Of a stretch of 53,450 nt of DNA, positions 36,268 through 45,863 are shown in pieces. The notes under the pieces were generated by a model. The model was not told where the DNA came from, did no database searches, and worked only from the letters and a program-made list of their open reading frames with translations. Both the position numbers and the translations under genes were made by a program. Source of the stretch: Chitinophagaceae bacterium (GTDB lineage Bacteria; Bacteroidota; Bacteroidia; Chitinophagales; Chitinophagaceae); contig JAICZH010000005.1 in NCBI GenBank assembly GCA_025933775.1, positions 1-53,450 on the forward strand, written 5' to 3'. How positions within the stretch are numbered: position 1 is the stretch's first letter; every line of letters starts with the position of its first letter.

Positions 36268-38726
36268 TAATTATTTCTTCTTATTTCTGCATGTAAATTT
36301 TTTTCTATCGAATTAATAATTTTATTCATCATGGCGTCGGTTTCTTCGTCCGTTAATGTTTTTTCTTTATCCAAAAATGTAAAATTAATGGCAATAGATT
36401 TTTTCTTGGATCCTAATTTTTCGCTTTCAAATACATCAAATAATTTAAACTCTTTAAGCTTTGCAATTTTTAAATTTTTAATTAGTTCTTCAAGTGATTG
36501 ATATAAAATTTGTTTATCCAAAATAATAGAAAGATCTCTTTGCACCTGCGGAAATTTAGTGATCTCTTCAAAAAATATTTCTTTTGTTTTTGCTGATGCA
36601 ATCAACTGTTGCCAGTTAATATGCAAAAAGTAAACCGCTTGTTTTATTGAAAATTTATCAAGAATTATTTTTTTTATACTTCCAATTTCTGCAAGAAAAT
36701 ATTTGTTGTATATGGTTGCAACAATGCATTCATCAAGGTTTTCATTTTGTTTACTTTCAAATGTAAAATCTTTAATTCCGGCTAATTTAAAAATTGCATC
36801 GCAAACTCCTTTTGCAAAATAAATGTCAGCTTTTTCACTTTTATTTTTCCAATCGTTTCCTTTTTTATTTCCCGTAAAATAAATGGCGAGGCTTTCTGTT
36901 TCTGTATAATTTCCTTTTGAAATTTCAGCATATATTTTTCCAAATTCAAAAAATAATAAATCAGGATTTTTTCGGTTGATGTTATAAGCCATGCTTTGCA
37001 GCCCAGTCATCATCATTGATGGGCGCATAATATTTAAGTCTTCACTCAGGCTATTAATTATTTTAACTGTTGAAGACAAAGTTTGCTCATCATAATATTT
37101 ACTGTTAGTAATTGAGTTGGTAAAAATTTCTGAGAAACTATTTCCTGTTAACCAGTTGGCAACTTTTTCTTTTAACGCGGCTTCTCTTGCATTCGTTTCA
37201 ATTGCAGGAGCTATTTTAATGGTTTCAGGAATTGGAATACTATCCAATCCATCAATACGCATAATTTCTTCTACAATATCTGCAGGAATAGTTATGTCGG
37301 GATTGCTGAATGGAACTGCAACTTTTATTTCATCTGTATTTTCTTTTACAATAGAAAAATTCAGGCTCTTTAAAATATTTTTTACTACATCGGCAGGATA
37401 ATTTTTACCGCTTATTTTTTTTAAATAATCACTTTGTAATGTAATTTCATTTTGTTTTTTTGGAAAAGGATACACATCAATAATATCAGACGAAATTTTT
37501 CCATCGCAAATTTCTTTTATAAGCAATGCTGCTCTTTTCAAAACATTTACCGTATTGCTTATGTCAACACCCTTTTCAAAACGAACAGCAGCTTCAGTTC
37601 TAAGATTATGCCTGAAAGAAGTTTTTCTGATATAAACAGGATTGAACCAGGCGCTTTCTAAAAAAATATTGGTTGTATTTTCTGTAACGCCACTTTCGAG
37701 TCCACCGAAAACGCCGCCAAAGCACATCGGTGCTTCATCCCCGTTGCATATCATTACATCTTCATTGCTTAATGAACGCACTTTTTCATCGAGCGTAATA
37801 AATTTAGTTTTATCAGGAAGTGTTTTTACAATTATTGTGTTTCCTTTTATTTTATCAGCATCAAAAGCATGCAAAGGTTGGCCGCTTTCATGCAAAATAA
37901 AATTAGTAATATCCACGATGTTATTGATTGGGCGAACGCCAATACTTTTTAATCGGTTTTGCAACCACACAGGCGATGGAGCAATTTTAATTTCTGAAAT
38001 GCTTACTCCGGCGTACCTTCCGCAGGCTTCTGTATTTTCAATGGTAACATTTACTTTACGTGAAGTATCATCCGGTTTAAAATTATTATTAAATGGCGAT
38101 ACTATTTTTATATCTGCATTTTTGTGGTGCGAAAGATAGGCGCATACATCTTTGGCAACTCCTGTATGGCTCATTCCATCCATCCGGTTGGGCGTTAGTC
38201 CTATTTCGAAAATCCAATCGCGGTAAGGTTTATAATAATCATGCACACTCATTCCAGTTTTCGCATTATCGGGCAATACAATAATTCCTGCGTGGCTGTT
38301 GCCAATTCCAATTTCATCTTCTGCACAAAGCATTCCGTTACTTTCTACACCTCTTATGGTTGTTTTTTTTATAGTAAAAGGTTTTTCATTGTTCGGATAA
38401 AGTGTAGCGCCAACGGGAGCTACAACTACTTTTTGACCTTCAGAAACATTTGGAGCGCCGCAAACAATCTGCAGCGTTTCATCATAACCGTTATGAATAT
38501 GCGCAATTTTTAATTTATCAGCATTGGGATGTTTTTTGCAGCTAACAACTTCCCCAACAAATAAACCTTCCAAACTATTTTTTATTTCTTCAAATTTTTC
38601 GAGACTTTCCACTTCGAGGCCAACCGATGTTATAATAGCAGCAAGCGTTTGAGGGTTTTTACTAACGTTTGTAGTTATTGCATCTTCAGGCAAATAATCT
38701 TTAAGCCAATTGTAACTAATCTTCAT
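36267..38726 (-). CDS. pheT: Phenylalanine-tRNA ligase beta subunit
   Basis: The beta subunit of the (alpha-beta)2 PheRS contributes tRNA binding and editing. The 819-residue protein shows the N-terminal EMAP/tRNA-binding domain (VGEVVSCKKHPNADKLKIAHI). The B3/B4 editing domain, around DITNFILHESGQPLHAFDADKI, contains the usual Glu/His segment. The B5 domain and the catalytic-like core follow (RTEAAVRFEKGVDI), then the C-terminal anticodon-binding domain (FEEITKFPQVQRDLSIILD). pheS is not in the window. It is the first gene of the pheT-coiled coil-zapA-rny group. Confidence 0.97.
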   Translation of the reverse strand: MKISYNWLKDYLPEDAITTNVSKNPQTLAAIITSVGLEVESLEKFEEIKNSLEGLFVGEVVSCKKHPNADKLKIAHIHNGYDETLQIVCGAPNVSEGQKVVVAPVGATLYPNNEKPFTIKKTTIRGVESNGMLCAEDEIGIGNSHAGIIVLPDNAKTGMSVHDYYKPYRDWIFEIGLTPNRMDGMSHTGVAKDVCAYLSHHKNADIKIVSPFNNNFKPDDTSRKVNVTIENTEACGRYAGVSISEIKIAPSPVWLQNRLKSIGVRPINNIVDITNFILHESGQPLHAFDADKIKGNTIIVKTLPDKTKFITLDEKVRSLSNEDVMICNGDEAPMCFGGVFGGLESGVTENTTNIFLESAWFNPVYIRKTSFRHNLRTEAAVRFEKGVDISNTVNVLKRAALLIKEICDGKISSDIIDVYPFPKKQNEITLQSDYLKKISGKNYPADVVKNILKSLNFSIVKENTDEIKVAVPFSNPDITIPADIVEEIMRIDGLDSIPIPETIKIAPAIETNAREAALKEKVANWLTGNSFSEIFTNSITNSKYYDEQTLSSTVKIINSLSEDLNIMRPSMMMTGLQSMAYNINRKNPDLLFFEFGKIYAEISKGNYTETESLAIYFTGNKKGNDWKNKSEKADIYFAKGVCDAIFKLAGIKDFTFESKQNENLDECIVATIYNKYFLAEIGSIKKIILDKFSIKQAVYFLHINWQQLIASAKTKEIFFEEITKFPQVQRDLSIILDKQILYQSLEELIKNLKIAKLKEFKLFDVFESEKLGSKKKSIAINFTFLDKEKTLTDEETDAMMNKIINSIEKNLHAEIRRNN

Positions 38727-39182
38727 GTATTTTTTTAAGTGTAATTTTTTTTCTTTTTTAAAAAATCAAAAATAAGAAAGATGAGGTTAAGAAATTTTTC
38801 TCATTTTTTTTAAAAAGCTTATTGCATAAGGGTTTTAGGTAAAATGGAATTTTTTCAGGTAAGAATTTCGTAAAATTTGCGTAAATTATTTAAAAAATTT
38901 ATAGAAGTTATCTTATAAAAATGGCTTATTTCTTTCTGCACAGCAATATGTGAATAAACATCAATAAAGAACGGAAAAATAATTTAAATTGTGGGAAACA
39001 AACGCTTTATTATAGAATAGGTTTGGTTTTTTTGTGAATGTAATGTGAATTGATGTGGTATAAATTTAAGCCCTTAACAATTTCTTTAAACAGGTTTTTG
39101 TACTTAAACTTGCCGCCCTAACTTTTTAGAGAAATATTCTTTTAATTGATTTTTAAACTTACTACTAAATGCTTTTTTAAAC
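38727..39182. other. 456-bp non-coding spacer between pheT and dnaB
   Basis: This is the longest gap in the window, between divergent genes. It is AT-rich with no credible gene. On the plus strand a good dnaB promoter lies at 39,098-39,126. On the minus strand TATTTTTG (38,767-38,774) matches the -7 consensus for pheT but has no -33 TTG. The 300 bases between (38,780-39,090) show no hairpin or repeat that I can support. Confidence 0.5.
39098..39126 (+). promoter_or_regulatory. Promoter of dnaB
   Basis: TTG (39,098-39,100) is followed after 18 bases by TAACTTTT (39,119-39,126), one base from the TAnnTTTG consensus. The expected start near 39,133 gives a leader of about 50 bases. Confidence 0.5.
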
Positions 39183-40742
39183 ATGGATCTTACTAACCTT
39201 AACAAAGAAAGAAAGGCAAGGAGAAAAAATGGCTCTCTCGAATTGGGCACAATGATGTTTGGCAAAGTTCCGCCGCAGGCAAAAGATTTGGAAGAAGCAG
39301 TGCTTGGTGCCATTATGCTCGAAAAAAATGCTTTTGATGTAATCATTGAAATTTTAAAACCTGAATGTTTTTATGTAGAGGCCAATCAGCGAATTTTCCG
39401 CGCCATGCAAGGGCTTCAGCAAAAAAATTCTCCAATTGATTTATTAACTGTTGTAGAAGAATTGAAGTTCCGGGAAGAGATTGATTTTGTAGGCGGCCCT
39501 TTTTATGTAACCAAACTTACAAATTCAGTGGTTTCATCTGCCAACATTGAAACTCACGCCAGGATTGTATTACAAAAGTTTATTCAAAGAGAGCTGATAA
39601 GAATAAGCGGTGAAATTATTGGTGATGCTTATGAAGATAGCACAGATGTTTTTGATTTGCTTGATGATGCCGAAACAAAACTTTTTGAAATTACCAACAA
39701 CCATCTCCGCAAAGATTATGCAAGCATTGATACTGTTTTGGTAAAAACTATTCAACGAATTGAAGACCTTCGCACCCGGCAAGATGAAATTACCGGTGTG
39801 CCCACCGGTTTTCATGTATTGGATCACATAACTTATGGATGGCAACCATCGGATTTGATTGTGCTGGCGGCGCGCCCTTCAGTTGGTAAAACTGCATTTG
39901 CGCTTAACCTTGCACGCAATGCTGCGCTTCACCCCACCAAGCCTACAACAGTCGGTTTCTTTTCGCTCGAAATGAGCGCCGGGCAACTGGTGCAGAGAAT
40001 TCTTAGCGCCGAAAGTGAAATATGGCTTGAAAAAATTGCAAGAGGAAGATTAGAAGAACATGAGATGAAACAATTGTATAAAAAAGGAATTGAAAGGCTG
40101 GCATCGGCGCCCATTCATATTGATGATACAGCCGCTTTAAATATTTTTGAATTAAGGGCAAAATGCCGGCGATTAAAAAATAAACATAATGTAGGCCTCA
40201 TTATTATTGATTATTTACAACTCATGAGTGGCGCCGGCGAAAACCGCAACAGTAACCGCGAGCAGGAAATCAGCCGCATTTCAAGAGATTTAAAAGGGCT
40301 TGCAAAAGAATTACAAATTCCCATCATTGCATTAAGCCAGCTTAGCCGTGAGGTTGAAAAAAGAAAAGAAGGAAATAAAATGCCACAGCTAAGTGACTTG
40401 CGTGAATCGGGTGCCATTGAGCAAGATGCAGACCTGGTAATGTTTTTATATCGTCCTGAATATTACGACATCACTGCCAATGAAATGGGCGAAAGCAACA
40501 AGGGCGAAACGCATGTGCGCATTGCAAAACATCGTAATGGCCAGTTGGATACAATTAAACTAAAAGCATTGCTTCATATACAAAAATTTGTAGAAGATGA
40601 CGGAGATGATTTTAATAAAAGCCTTCCGCAGGGCGGCAATTGGAAACCTGTAAAAGATGCAGATGGCGATGGCGCAAAATTATATATTCAAAAAGGAAGC
40701 AAAATGAATGAAGGTGAGTTTGACGAAGAAGCGCCATTTTAA
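39183..40742 (+). CDS. dnaB: Replicative DNA helicase DnaB
   Basis: This hexameric 5'-3' helicase unwinds DNA at the replication fork. The 519-residue protein has the N-terminal DnaB domain (PPQAKDLEEAVLGAIMLE), a linker, and the RecA-like helicase domain with Walker A ARPSVGKTAFAL near residue 230. It continues with FFSLEMSAGQLVQR, Walker B IIIDYLQLMSG and SQLSREVEKRK. The C-terminal tail ends acidic (DEEAPF). It has no intein and no frameshift. rsmE follows after 33 bases. Confidence 0.98.
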   Translation: MDLTNLNKERKARRKNGSLELGTMMFGKVPPQAKDLEEAVLGAIMLEKNAFDVIIEILKPECFYVEANQRIFRAMQGLQQKNSPIDLLTVVEELKFREEIDFVGGPFYVTKLTNSVVSSANIETHARIVLQKFIQRELIRISGEIIGDAYEDSTDVFDLLDDAETKLFEITNNHLRKDYASIDTVLVKTIQRIEDLRTRQDEITGVPTGFHVLDHITYGWQPSDLIVLAARPSVGKTAFALNLARNAALHPTKPTTVGFFSLEMSAGQLVQRILSAESEIWLEKIARGRLEEHEMKQLYKKGIERLASAPIHIDDTAALNIFELRAKCRRLKNKHNVGLIIIDYLQLMSGAGENRNSNREQEISRISRDLKGLAKELQIPIIALSQLSREVEKRKEGNKMPQLSDLRESGAIEQDADLVMFLYRPEYYDITANEMGESNKGETHVRIAKHRNGQLDTIKLKALLHIQKFVEDDGDDFNKSLPQGGNWKPVKDADGDGAKLYIQKGSKMNEGEFDEEAPF

Positions 40743-40775
40743 AAATCTTTATTAAGGTTTCAATAAATTTATTTG

Positions 40776-41471
40776 ATGCAAGTACCTTTTTTTTATGAAG
40801 AAAATTTACCCAACACCGATAAATTTTTTTTGAATGAAGAAACTTCAAAACACATTGTGCAGGTATTGCGCATGAAGGAAAATGAAAATTTATTTATTAC
40901 TAACGGTAAAGGACAAACGCTTTTTGCTTCCATTGTTTCTGCCAATAAAAAGAAAACTGAAGTAACAATTATAAAAAAAGATTTTTTTCCAAAAAAAAAT
41001 AATAGAACCTCCATCGCAATTTCTCTTCTTAAAAATAATAATCGCTTCGAATGGTTTTTGGAAAAAGCTACTGAAATAGGAGTTGCTGAAATAATTCCGC
41101 TCATTTGTCACCGAACTGAAAAGCAAAACTTTCGTTTCGATAGAATGAAAAATATTTTGGTAAGCGCAATGCTGCAATCGCAACAGCAGTGGCTTCCCGA
41201 ACTGCAGGAGCCAATAAAATTTGAAGAAATAATAAAAAAAAATTACCAAAATAAATACATTGCTCATTGTGCTGATAAGCAAAAAAAACAATTAAGTGAT
41301 GAAGTATTTAAAGATGATTCAATAATATTAATAGGCCCTGAAGGGGATTTTACCAAAGATGAAATTGATGCTGCCGTAAAAAATAATTTTAATCCGGTGA
41401 GCCTTGGAGCAACGAGATTAAGAACAGAAACTGCAGGCATTGTAGCTGCGGTCTTACTTTTGAATAAATAA
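40776..41471 (+). CDS. rsmE: 16S rRNA (uracil-1498-N3)-methyltransferase
   Basis: RsmE methylates U1498 in the decoding centre of 16S rRNA using S-adenosylmethionine. The start chosen is the ATG at 40,776 rather than the TTG just before it, giving 231 residues. The N-terminal PUA-like domain is followed by the SPOUT fold with its trefoil knot: LIGPEGDFTKDEID, then VSLGATRLRTETAGIVA. It ends 24 bases before the convergent response regulator and follows dnaB closely. Confidence 0.95.
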   Translation: MQVPFFYEENLPNTDKFFLNEETSKHIVQVLRMKENENLFITNGKGQTLFASIVSANKKKTEVTIIKKDFFPKKNNRTSIAISLLKNNNRFEWFLEKATEIGVAEIIPLICHRTEKQNFRFDRMKNILVSAMLQSQQQWLPELQEPIKFEEIIKKNYQNKYIAHCADKQKKQLSDEVFKDDSIILIGPEGDFTKDEIDAAVKNNFNPVSLGATRLRTETAGIVAAVLLLNK

Positions 41472-41478
41472 TTTTTTT

Positions 41479-41495
41479 CCTCTCCTCTGGAGAGG
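41479..41495. repeat. GC-rich hairpin abutting the response-regulator stop
   Basis: CCTCTCC (41,479-41,485) pairs with GGAGAGG (41,489-41,495) around TCT. It touches the stop codon of the minus-strand gene that ends at 41,496 and lies between two convergent genes. The T-run is on the left only, so termination is weak in the plus direction. Confidence 0.6.
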
Positions 41496-42194
41496 CTATT
41501 CCTGCACCACAAGCCTGAAGCCGTTTCCATGAATATTTACAATTTCAATACTCGAATCATTTTTTAAATATTTGCGAAGCTTAGCAATATACACATCCAT
41601 GCTGCGCCCGTTGAAATACGTATCGCTTCCCCATATTTTTTTCAACGCTGTTTCTCTTGGTAGCAAATCATTTTTATACTCACAAAGCATTTTAAGCAAT
41701 TCATTTTCTTTGGGAGATAATGTTTGTACATCTTTGCCAACGCCCAACTGGCGCAGCCTCGGGTTGAAATGATATTTTCCCAAATCATATTCTGCATTGG
41801 CTTCTTCACGATGCAATTCTTCATTGCGTTTTAAAATCGCTTTTATTTTATGCAGTAACACATCACTGTCAAACGGCTTGGTTATATAATCATCTGCACC
41901 TAATTTATATCCTTTTATAATATCATCCTTCATAGTTTTTGCAGAAAGAAAAAATAAAGGCATGTCAGGATCTACATTTCTTATTTCTTCTGCCACGGTA
42001 AAACCATCCATATGCGGCATCATTACATCGAGCAGGCAAATATCAAATTTTTCACGCTGAAAAGCAGCAAGGCCAAGCCTGCCATCTCTTTCTAATACTA
42101 CATCATAATCGTTAAGCTCTAAATAATTTTTTAAGACCATTCCCAAATTGGGATCATCTTCGCAAATCAAAATTTTAGGTTTTTTATTCTCCAT
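41496..42194 (-). CDS. Orphan OmpR/PhoB-type response regulator (RprY-like)
   Basis: The 232-residue regulator has a receiver domain (acidic pocket EDD at 12-14, phospho-acceptor Asp56 in CLLDVMMP, Lys in YITKPFDS). A winged-helix DNA-binding domain follows (SPKENELLKMLCEYKNDLL, then RSMDVYIAKLRKYL and IHGNGFRL). It resembles RprY of Bacteroides. No sensor kinase is adjacent, so its partner must be encoded elsewhere. The target genes are unknown. Confidence 0.92.
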   Translation of the reverse strand: MENKKPKILICEDDPNLGMVLKNYLELNDYDVVLERDGRLGLAAFQREKFDICLLDVMMPHMDGFTVAEEIRNVDPDMPLFFLSAKTMKDDIIKGYKLGADDYITKPFDSDVLLHKIKAILKRNEELHREEANAEYDLGKYHFNPRLRQLGVGKDVQTLSPKENELLKMLCEYKNDLLPRETALKKIWGSDTYFNGRSMDVYIAKLRKYLKNDSSIEIVNIHGNGFRLVVQE

Positions 42195-42302
42195 ATTTTT
42201 TTATTTAATATCAATAAAGGTATTTAGTTTTTATCAAATTTGTTTTACATATTTAATGCCATAAGTTATAAATAACTAAAGGAGGGATAAAAAATAATAA
42301 GA

Positions 42303-42425
42303 ATGAATGAGTTTTATTTCACTTATATAAACCAAAAACAGTTTGTTGAAAAAACTTTAGTCATTGAAAATTTGGCTTTAAAGTTAAAATCCCAACAAGC
42401 GGCCAGTTATTTATGGTATATCTAA
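42303..42425 (+). CDS. Possible 40-residue small protein
   Basis: An ATG frame of 40 codons begins MNEFYFTYINQKQF and ends SYLWYI. GGAGGG lies at 42,281-42,286, but 16 bases before the ATG, a little far for a Shine-Dalgarno. There is no known domain and codon use is uninformative at this length. It may be chance. Confidence 0.15.
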   Translation: MNEFYFTYINQKQFVEKTLVIENLALKLKSQQAASYLWYI

Positions 42426-42487
42426 TTCAGAAACAAATCCAATTTATGAGTTTTTTTAGCTATTGAGCAATCCAATAGTTAAACAAA

Positions 42488-42514
42488 AATAGCAGTCATT
42501 AAATGACTGCTATT
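42488..42514 (-). terminator. Intrinsic terminator of fusA
   Basis: Twelve base pairs (42,488-42,499 with 42,503-42,514), including AGCAGTCA/TGACTGCT, close a 3-base loop. On the minus strand the T-run follows at the left side. It lies 19 bases past the fusA stop. Confidence 0.9.
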
Positions 42515-42532
42515 AAAAGATTTAAAAAATTA

Positions 42533-44680
42533 TTATTCTTCTACTTTCACTTTTCCTTTTTGCTTTGCAATTACTTCTTCAGCGATGTTATTAGGCGCTG
42601 GTGAATAATGACTGAACTCCATCGTAGAGGTAGCACGGCCACTAGTTAATGAACGAAGCTGAGTAACATAACCAAACATTTCACTCAATGGAACTTTTGC
42701 TTTTATTACCTGTACGCCATGTTTGCTATCCATTCCTTCCAGCATACCACGACGGCGATTGAGATCACCGGTTACATCACCCATATATTGATCCGGTGTG
42801 AGCACTTCTATTTTCATAATCGGCTCAAGTAATACCGGTTTTGCTTTTCGTGCAGATTCGCGATAACCTTGCTTGGCGCAAAGTTCAAACGACATCGAAT
42901 CAGAGTCCACCTGGTGAAATGATCCATCAAACACTCTTACCTTCATATTTTCCATTGGGTAACCCGCTAAAACCCCTGTTACCATTGCAGTTTCAAAACC
43001 TTTCTGTATGGCAGGCACAAATTCTTTTGGAATAGAACCGCCAAATAATGAATTTACAAATTGAAAATTGCCTTTTTCTTCTTTCAAAAATTCTTCATCG
43101 GCAGGGCCAATTTCGAAAACGATATCGGCAAATTTACCTCGGCCACCGGTTTGTTTTTTCAATACTTCCCGATGCTCAATAGTTTGCTTAAATGCTTCTT
43201 TATAGGCAACCTGGGGAGCGCCCTGGTTTATTTCCACTTTAAATTCCCGCTTCATTCTATCTACAATAATTTCAAGATGAAGCTCTCCCATTCCGCTTAA
43301 AATTGTTTGCCCTGTTTCTTCATCAGTCTTTACTCTTAACGTAGGATCTTCTTCAACTAATTTTGCAATGGCAAGTCCCATTTTATCAACATCGGCCTGT
43401 GTTTTAGGTTCTACAGCTACTGAAATTACTGGTTCCGGGAACGTCATTGCTTCCAATACAATTGGATGGTCTTCACTGCAAAGTGTATCTCCTGTTTTAA
43501 TATCTTTAAAACCAACTGCTGCACCAATATCGCCAGCTTCAATAAAATCAACGGGGTTTTGTTTATTGGCATGCATTTGCATAATTCTTGAAATTCTTTC
43601 TTTTTTTCCTGTTCTTGTATTCAACACATAAGAGCCTGAATCAAGATGGCCGGAATAAGCTCTGAAGAATGCAAGTCTTCCTACAAAAGGATCGGTCATA
43701 ATCTTGAAAGCCAAAGCAGCAAAGGGTTCTTTAGCATCGGGGTGGCGCTCAATTTCTTCACCAGTATCTGGATTAATACCTTTTACTGATTCAATATCTT
43801 TTGGCCCCGGAAGGTAACGTACAATGGCATCGAGGGCAGTCTGCACTCCTTTATTTTTAAAAGAAGAGCCGCACATCATCGGTATTATTGAAATATCAAT
43901 AGTTGCTTTGCGAATCGCTTCGTGAATTTCATCTTCGGTGATGGTGTTAGGATCATCAAAAAATTTCTCAAGCAATGCATGATCATAATCGGCAACTGCT
44001 TCAATGAGATGTTGCCTCCATTCAGCAACTTCTTCAGCCATATCTTCAGGAATCGGAACTTCTTTATATGTCATTCCTTGCGTAGCATCATCCCAAATAA
44101 TTCCTTTCATGGTTATAAGATCAACCACGCCTTTAAAATTATCTTCAGCGCCAATGGGTAATTGTAAGGGCACTGCTTTAGCGCCCAGCATTTCTTTTAC
44201 CTGCTTTACCACATTTAAAAAATCGGCGCCGGCACGATCCATTTTATTTACAAATCCAATGCGCGGAACTTTATAACGATTGGCTTGGCGCCAAACAGTT
44301 TCACTCTGGGGTTCCACACCGCTCACTGCACAAAACAAGGCAAGTAAGCCATCGAGCACGCGCAGCGAGCGTTCCACTTCTACTGTAAAATCAACGTGGC
44401 CGGGCGTATCAATAATATTGAATTTATACAATTTGGTATCCGGCGTTTTTGCACCCTGCACGGTGGGAAAATTCCAGAAACAGGTAGTAGCAGCAGAAGT
44501 AATGGTAATACCTCTTTCCTGCTCTTGCGCCATCCAGTCCATTGTTGCAGCGCCATCATGCACTTCACCTATTTTATGATTAACGCCCGTGTAATACAGA
44601 ATACGCTCTGTGGTAGTGGTTTTGCCTGCATCAATATGAGCGGCAATACCAAAGTTTCTTTGAAATCTTAAGTCGGCCAT
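42533..44680 (-). CDS. fusA: Elongation factor G
   Basis: EF-G is the GTPase that moves tRNA and mRNA through the ribosome. The 715-residue protein has the P-loop [15 protein letters not shown] (16-30), the DTPGHVDF switch, the NKMDRAG base-recognition motif and the [14 protein letters not shown] domain-III region. Domain IV contains [16 protein letters not shown] near the C-terminus. It lies in the str cluster after rpsL and rpsG, but a terminator and a separate promoter between rpsG and fusA suggest it is also transcribed alone. tufA and the S10 operon do not follow. Confidence 0.97.
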   Translation of the reverse strand: MADLRFQRNFGIAAHIDAGKTTTTERILYYTGVNHKIGEVHDGAATMDWMAQEQERGITITSAATTCFWNFPTVQGAKTPDTKLYKFNIIDTPGHVDFTVEVERSLRVLDGLLALFCAVSGVEPQSETVWRQANRYKVPRIGFVNKMDRAGADFLNVVKQVKEMLGAKAVPLQLPIGAEDNFKGVVDLITMKGIIWDDATQGMTYKEVPIPEDMAEEVAEWRQHLIEAVADYDHALLEKFFDDPNTITEDEIHEAIRKATIDISIIPMMCGSSFKNKGVQTALDAIVRYLPGPKDIESVKGINPDTGEEIERHPDAKEPFAALAFKIMTDPFVGRLAFFRAYSGHLDSGSYVLNTRTGKKERISRIMQMHANKQNPVDFIEAGDIGAAVGFKDIKTGDTLCSEDHPIVLEAMTFPEPVISVAVEPKTQADVDKMGLAIAKLVEEDPTLRVKTDEETGQTILSGMGELHLEIIVDRMKREFKVEINQGAPQVAYKEAFKQTIEHREVLKKQTGGRGKFADIVFEIGPADEEFLKEEKGNFQFVNSLFGGSIPKEFVPAIQKGFETAMVTGVLAGYPMENMKVRVFDGSFHQVDSDSMSFELCAKQGYRESARKAKPVLLEPIMKIEVLTPDQYMGDVTGDLNRRRGMLEGMDSKHGVQVIKAKVPLSEMFGYVTQLRSLTSGRATSTMEFSHYSPAPNNIAEEVIAKQKGKVKVEE

Positions 44681-44734
44681 AGCCTTTTATTTATTTTTAT
44701 TTATTATTTATTTTGATAAAACTTTTTGGAGGCG

Positions 44735-44742
44735 CAAAGTTA
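44735..44742 (-). promoter_or_regulatory. Candidate -7 box of a fusA promoter
   Basis: On the minus strand TAACTTTG matches TAnnTTTG exactly. A weak TTA, not TTG, is near the -33 position. The start would lie near 44,728, about 47 bases before the fusA ATG. Confidence 0.5.
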
Positions 44743-44800
44743 CAAATATTATTGTTATAATAAGTAATGAAATTGAATATTAATATTAATATGAAATCAT

Positions 44801-44829
44801 AAAAAAACCCTTCGGATCAAGAAGGGTTT
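44801..44829 (-). terminator. Terminator after rpsG
   Basis: AAACCCTTC and GAAGGGTTT pair (44,805-44,813 with 44,821-44,829) and are followed by a T-run on the minus strand (44,801-44,807). It separates rpsL-rpsG from fusA. Confidence 0.88.
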
Positions 44830-44852
44830 ACTTGTTTATTTTGGTGGTAAAA

Positions 44853-45320
44853 TTATATTTTAAAATGAGCAAAGGCTTTATTAGCATCTGCCATGCGGTG
44901 GGTATCTTCTTTCTTTTTATATGCGGCGCCTTCGCCTTTGCTTGCAGCCACAATTTCATTAGCCAATTTTTCAGCCATGCTGCGGCCATTTCTATCTCTG
45001 CTGTATTTAATAAGCCATTTGATGCTTAATGAAATTTTTCTATCAGGCCTTACTTCAGATGGAATTTGAAATGTGGCCCCGCCTATTCTGCGGCTTTTTA
45101 CTTCTACGCCAGGCGTTACATTGGCTAAAGCTTTCTTCCAGATTTCATATCCATTTTCACCGGAAATTTTATTTACTTTTTCAAGGGCTTCATAAAAAAT
45201 ATTATAGGCACCGCTTTTTTTGCCCTGCCACATTAAATTATTTACAAAACGGGTAACCAATTTGTCCTGAAATTTTGGATCAGGAGCTAATGGTAATTTT
45301 TTTGCTTGTGCTTTGCGCAT
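44853..45320 (-). CDS. rpsG: 30S ribosomal protein S7
   Basis: S7 binds 16S rRNA and nucleates the head of the 30S subunit. The 155 residues have the normal length and contain the [24 protein letters not shown]-type core (here [15 protein letters not shown]) and the [15 protein letters not shown] motif. It follows rpsL by 49 bases and is followed by a strong terminator. Confidence 0.98.
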   Translation of the reverse strand: MRKAQAKKLPLAPDPKFQDKLVTRFVNNLMWQGKKSGAYNIFYEALEKVNKISGENGYEIWKKALANVTPGVEVKSRRIGGATFQIPSEVRPDRKISLSIKWLIKYSRDRNGRSMAEKLANEIVAASKGEGAAYKKKEDTHRMADANKAFAHFKI

Positions 45321-45369
45321 TTGTTCGTTTAATTAGTTTATTAGTTAATAAGTTATTCTATTTACTTAT

Positions 45370-45750
45370 TTACTTTTTTGCTTTCTCTTTTTTAGTTCCG
45401 TATTTGGAACGGCTTTGCTTGCGGTCTTTCACGCCCGCAGTATCAAGGCTGCCTCTTACAATGTGATAACGCACGCCAGGCAAGTCTTTCACTCTTCCGC
45501 CACGAATAAGCACGATAGAGTGTTCCTGTAAATTATGTCCTTCGCCCGGAATATAAGCAATTACTTCCACTTTATTAGTAAGCCTTACTTTAGCAACTTT
45601 GCGCAATGCAGAGTTGGGTTTTTTGGGAGTGGTGGTATAAACCCGGGTGCATACGCCGCGACGTTGCGGGCAGCTATCCAAAGCCCTTGATTTACTTTTT
45701 GATCTTATGATTGTTCTTCCCTTTCTTACTAATTGTTGAATTGTAGGCAT
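45370..45750 (-). CDS. rpsL: 30S ribosomal protein S12
   Basis: S12 lies at the decoding centre and controls accuracy. The 126-residue protein has the [12 protein letters not shown] loop near residue 40-51 and the [13 protein letters not shown] loop. Both show the wild-type lysines at the streptomycin-resistance positions. The C-terminus is rich in Lys and Arg. It is the first gene of the rpsL-rpsG unit and has a textbook promoter upstream. Confidence 0.98.
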   Translation of the reverse strand: MPTIQQLVRKGRTIIRSKSKSRALDSCPQRRGVCTRVYTTTPKKPNSALRKVAKVRLTNKVEVIAYIPGEGHNLQEHSIVLIRGGRVKDLPGVRYHIVRGSLDTAGVKDRKQSRSKYGTKKEKAKK

Positions 45751-45781
45751 TACTTTTTTTAACCTTAATTTTTTAGGACGG

Positions 45782-45814
45782 CAAAGGTAAGCGCAGCTTT
45801 GTGAAATTCCAAAA
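45782..45814 (-). promoter_or_regulatory. Promoter of rpsL-rpsG
   Basis: On the minus strand TTTTG (45,810-45,814) and TACCTTTG (45,782-45,789) are 20 bases apart, an almost perfect Bacteroidota housekeeping promoter. Transcription would begin near 45,775, about 25 bases before the rpsL ATG. Confidence 0.75.
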
Positions 45815-45863
45815 TTATTTGAAGTACAATAGAGTAAAGAATCTATTGCTTATGTTTTAAGTT

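Larger units (their letters stand above)
42195..42532. other. 338-bp spacer between the response regulator and fusA
   Basis: Both flanking genes are on the minus strand. The stretch holds the fusA terminator and one plus-strand frame of 40 codons (listed separately). The rest is AT-rich with no clear structure. The response-regulator promoter should lie at its left end, but I could not place it convincingly. Confidence 0.45.

Noticed and set aside
45370-45750. Streptomycin-resistant S12
   Set aside because: Both resistance loops, [10 protein letters not shown] and GGRVKDLPG, carry the wild-type lysines.
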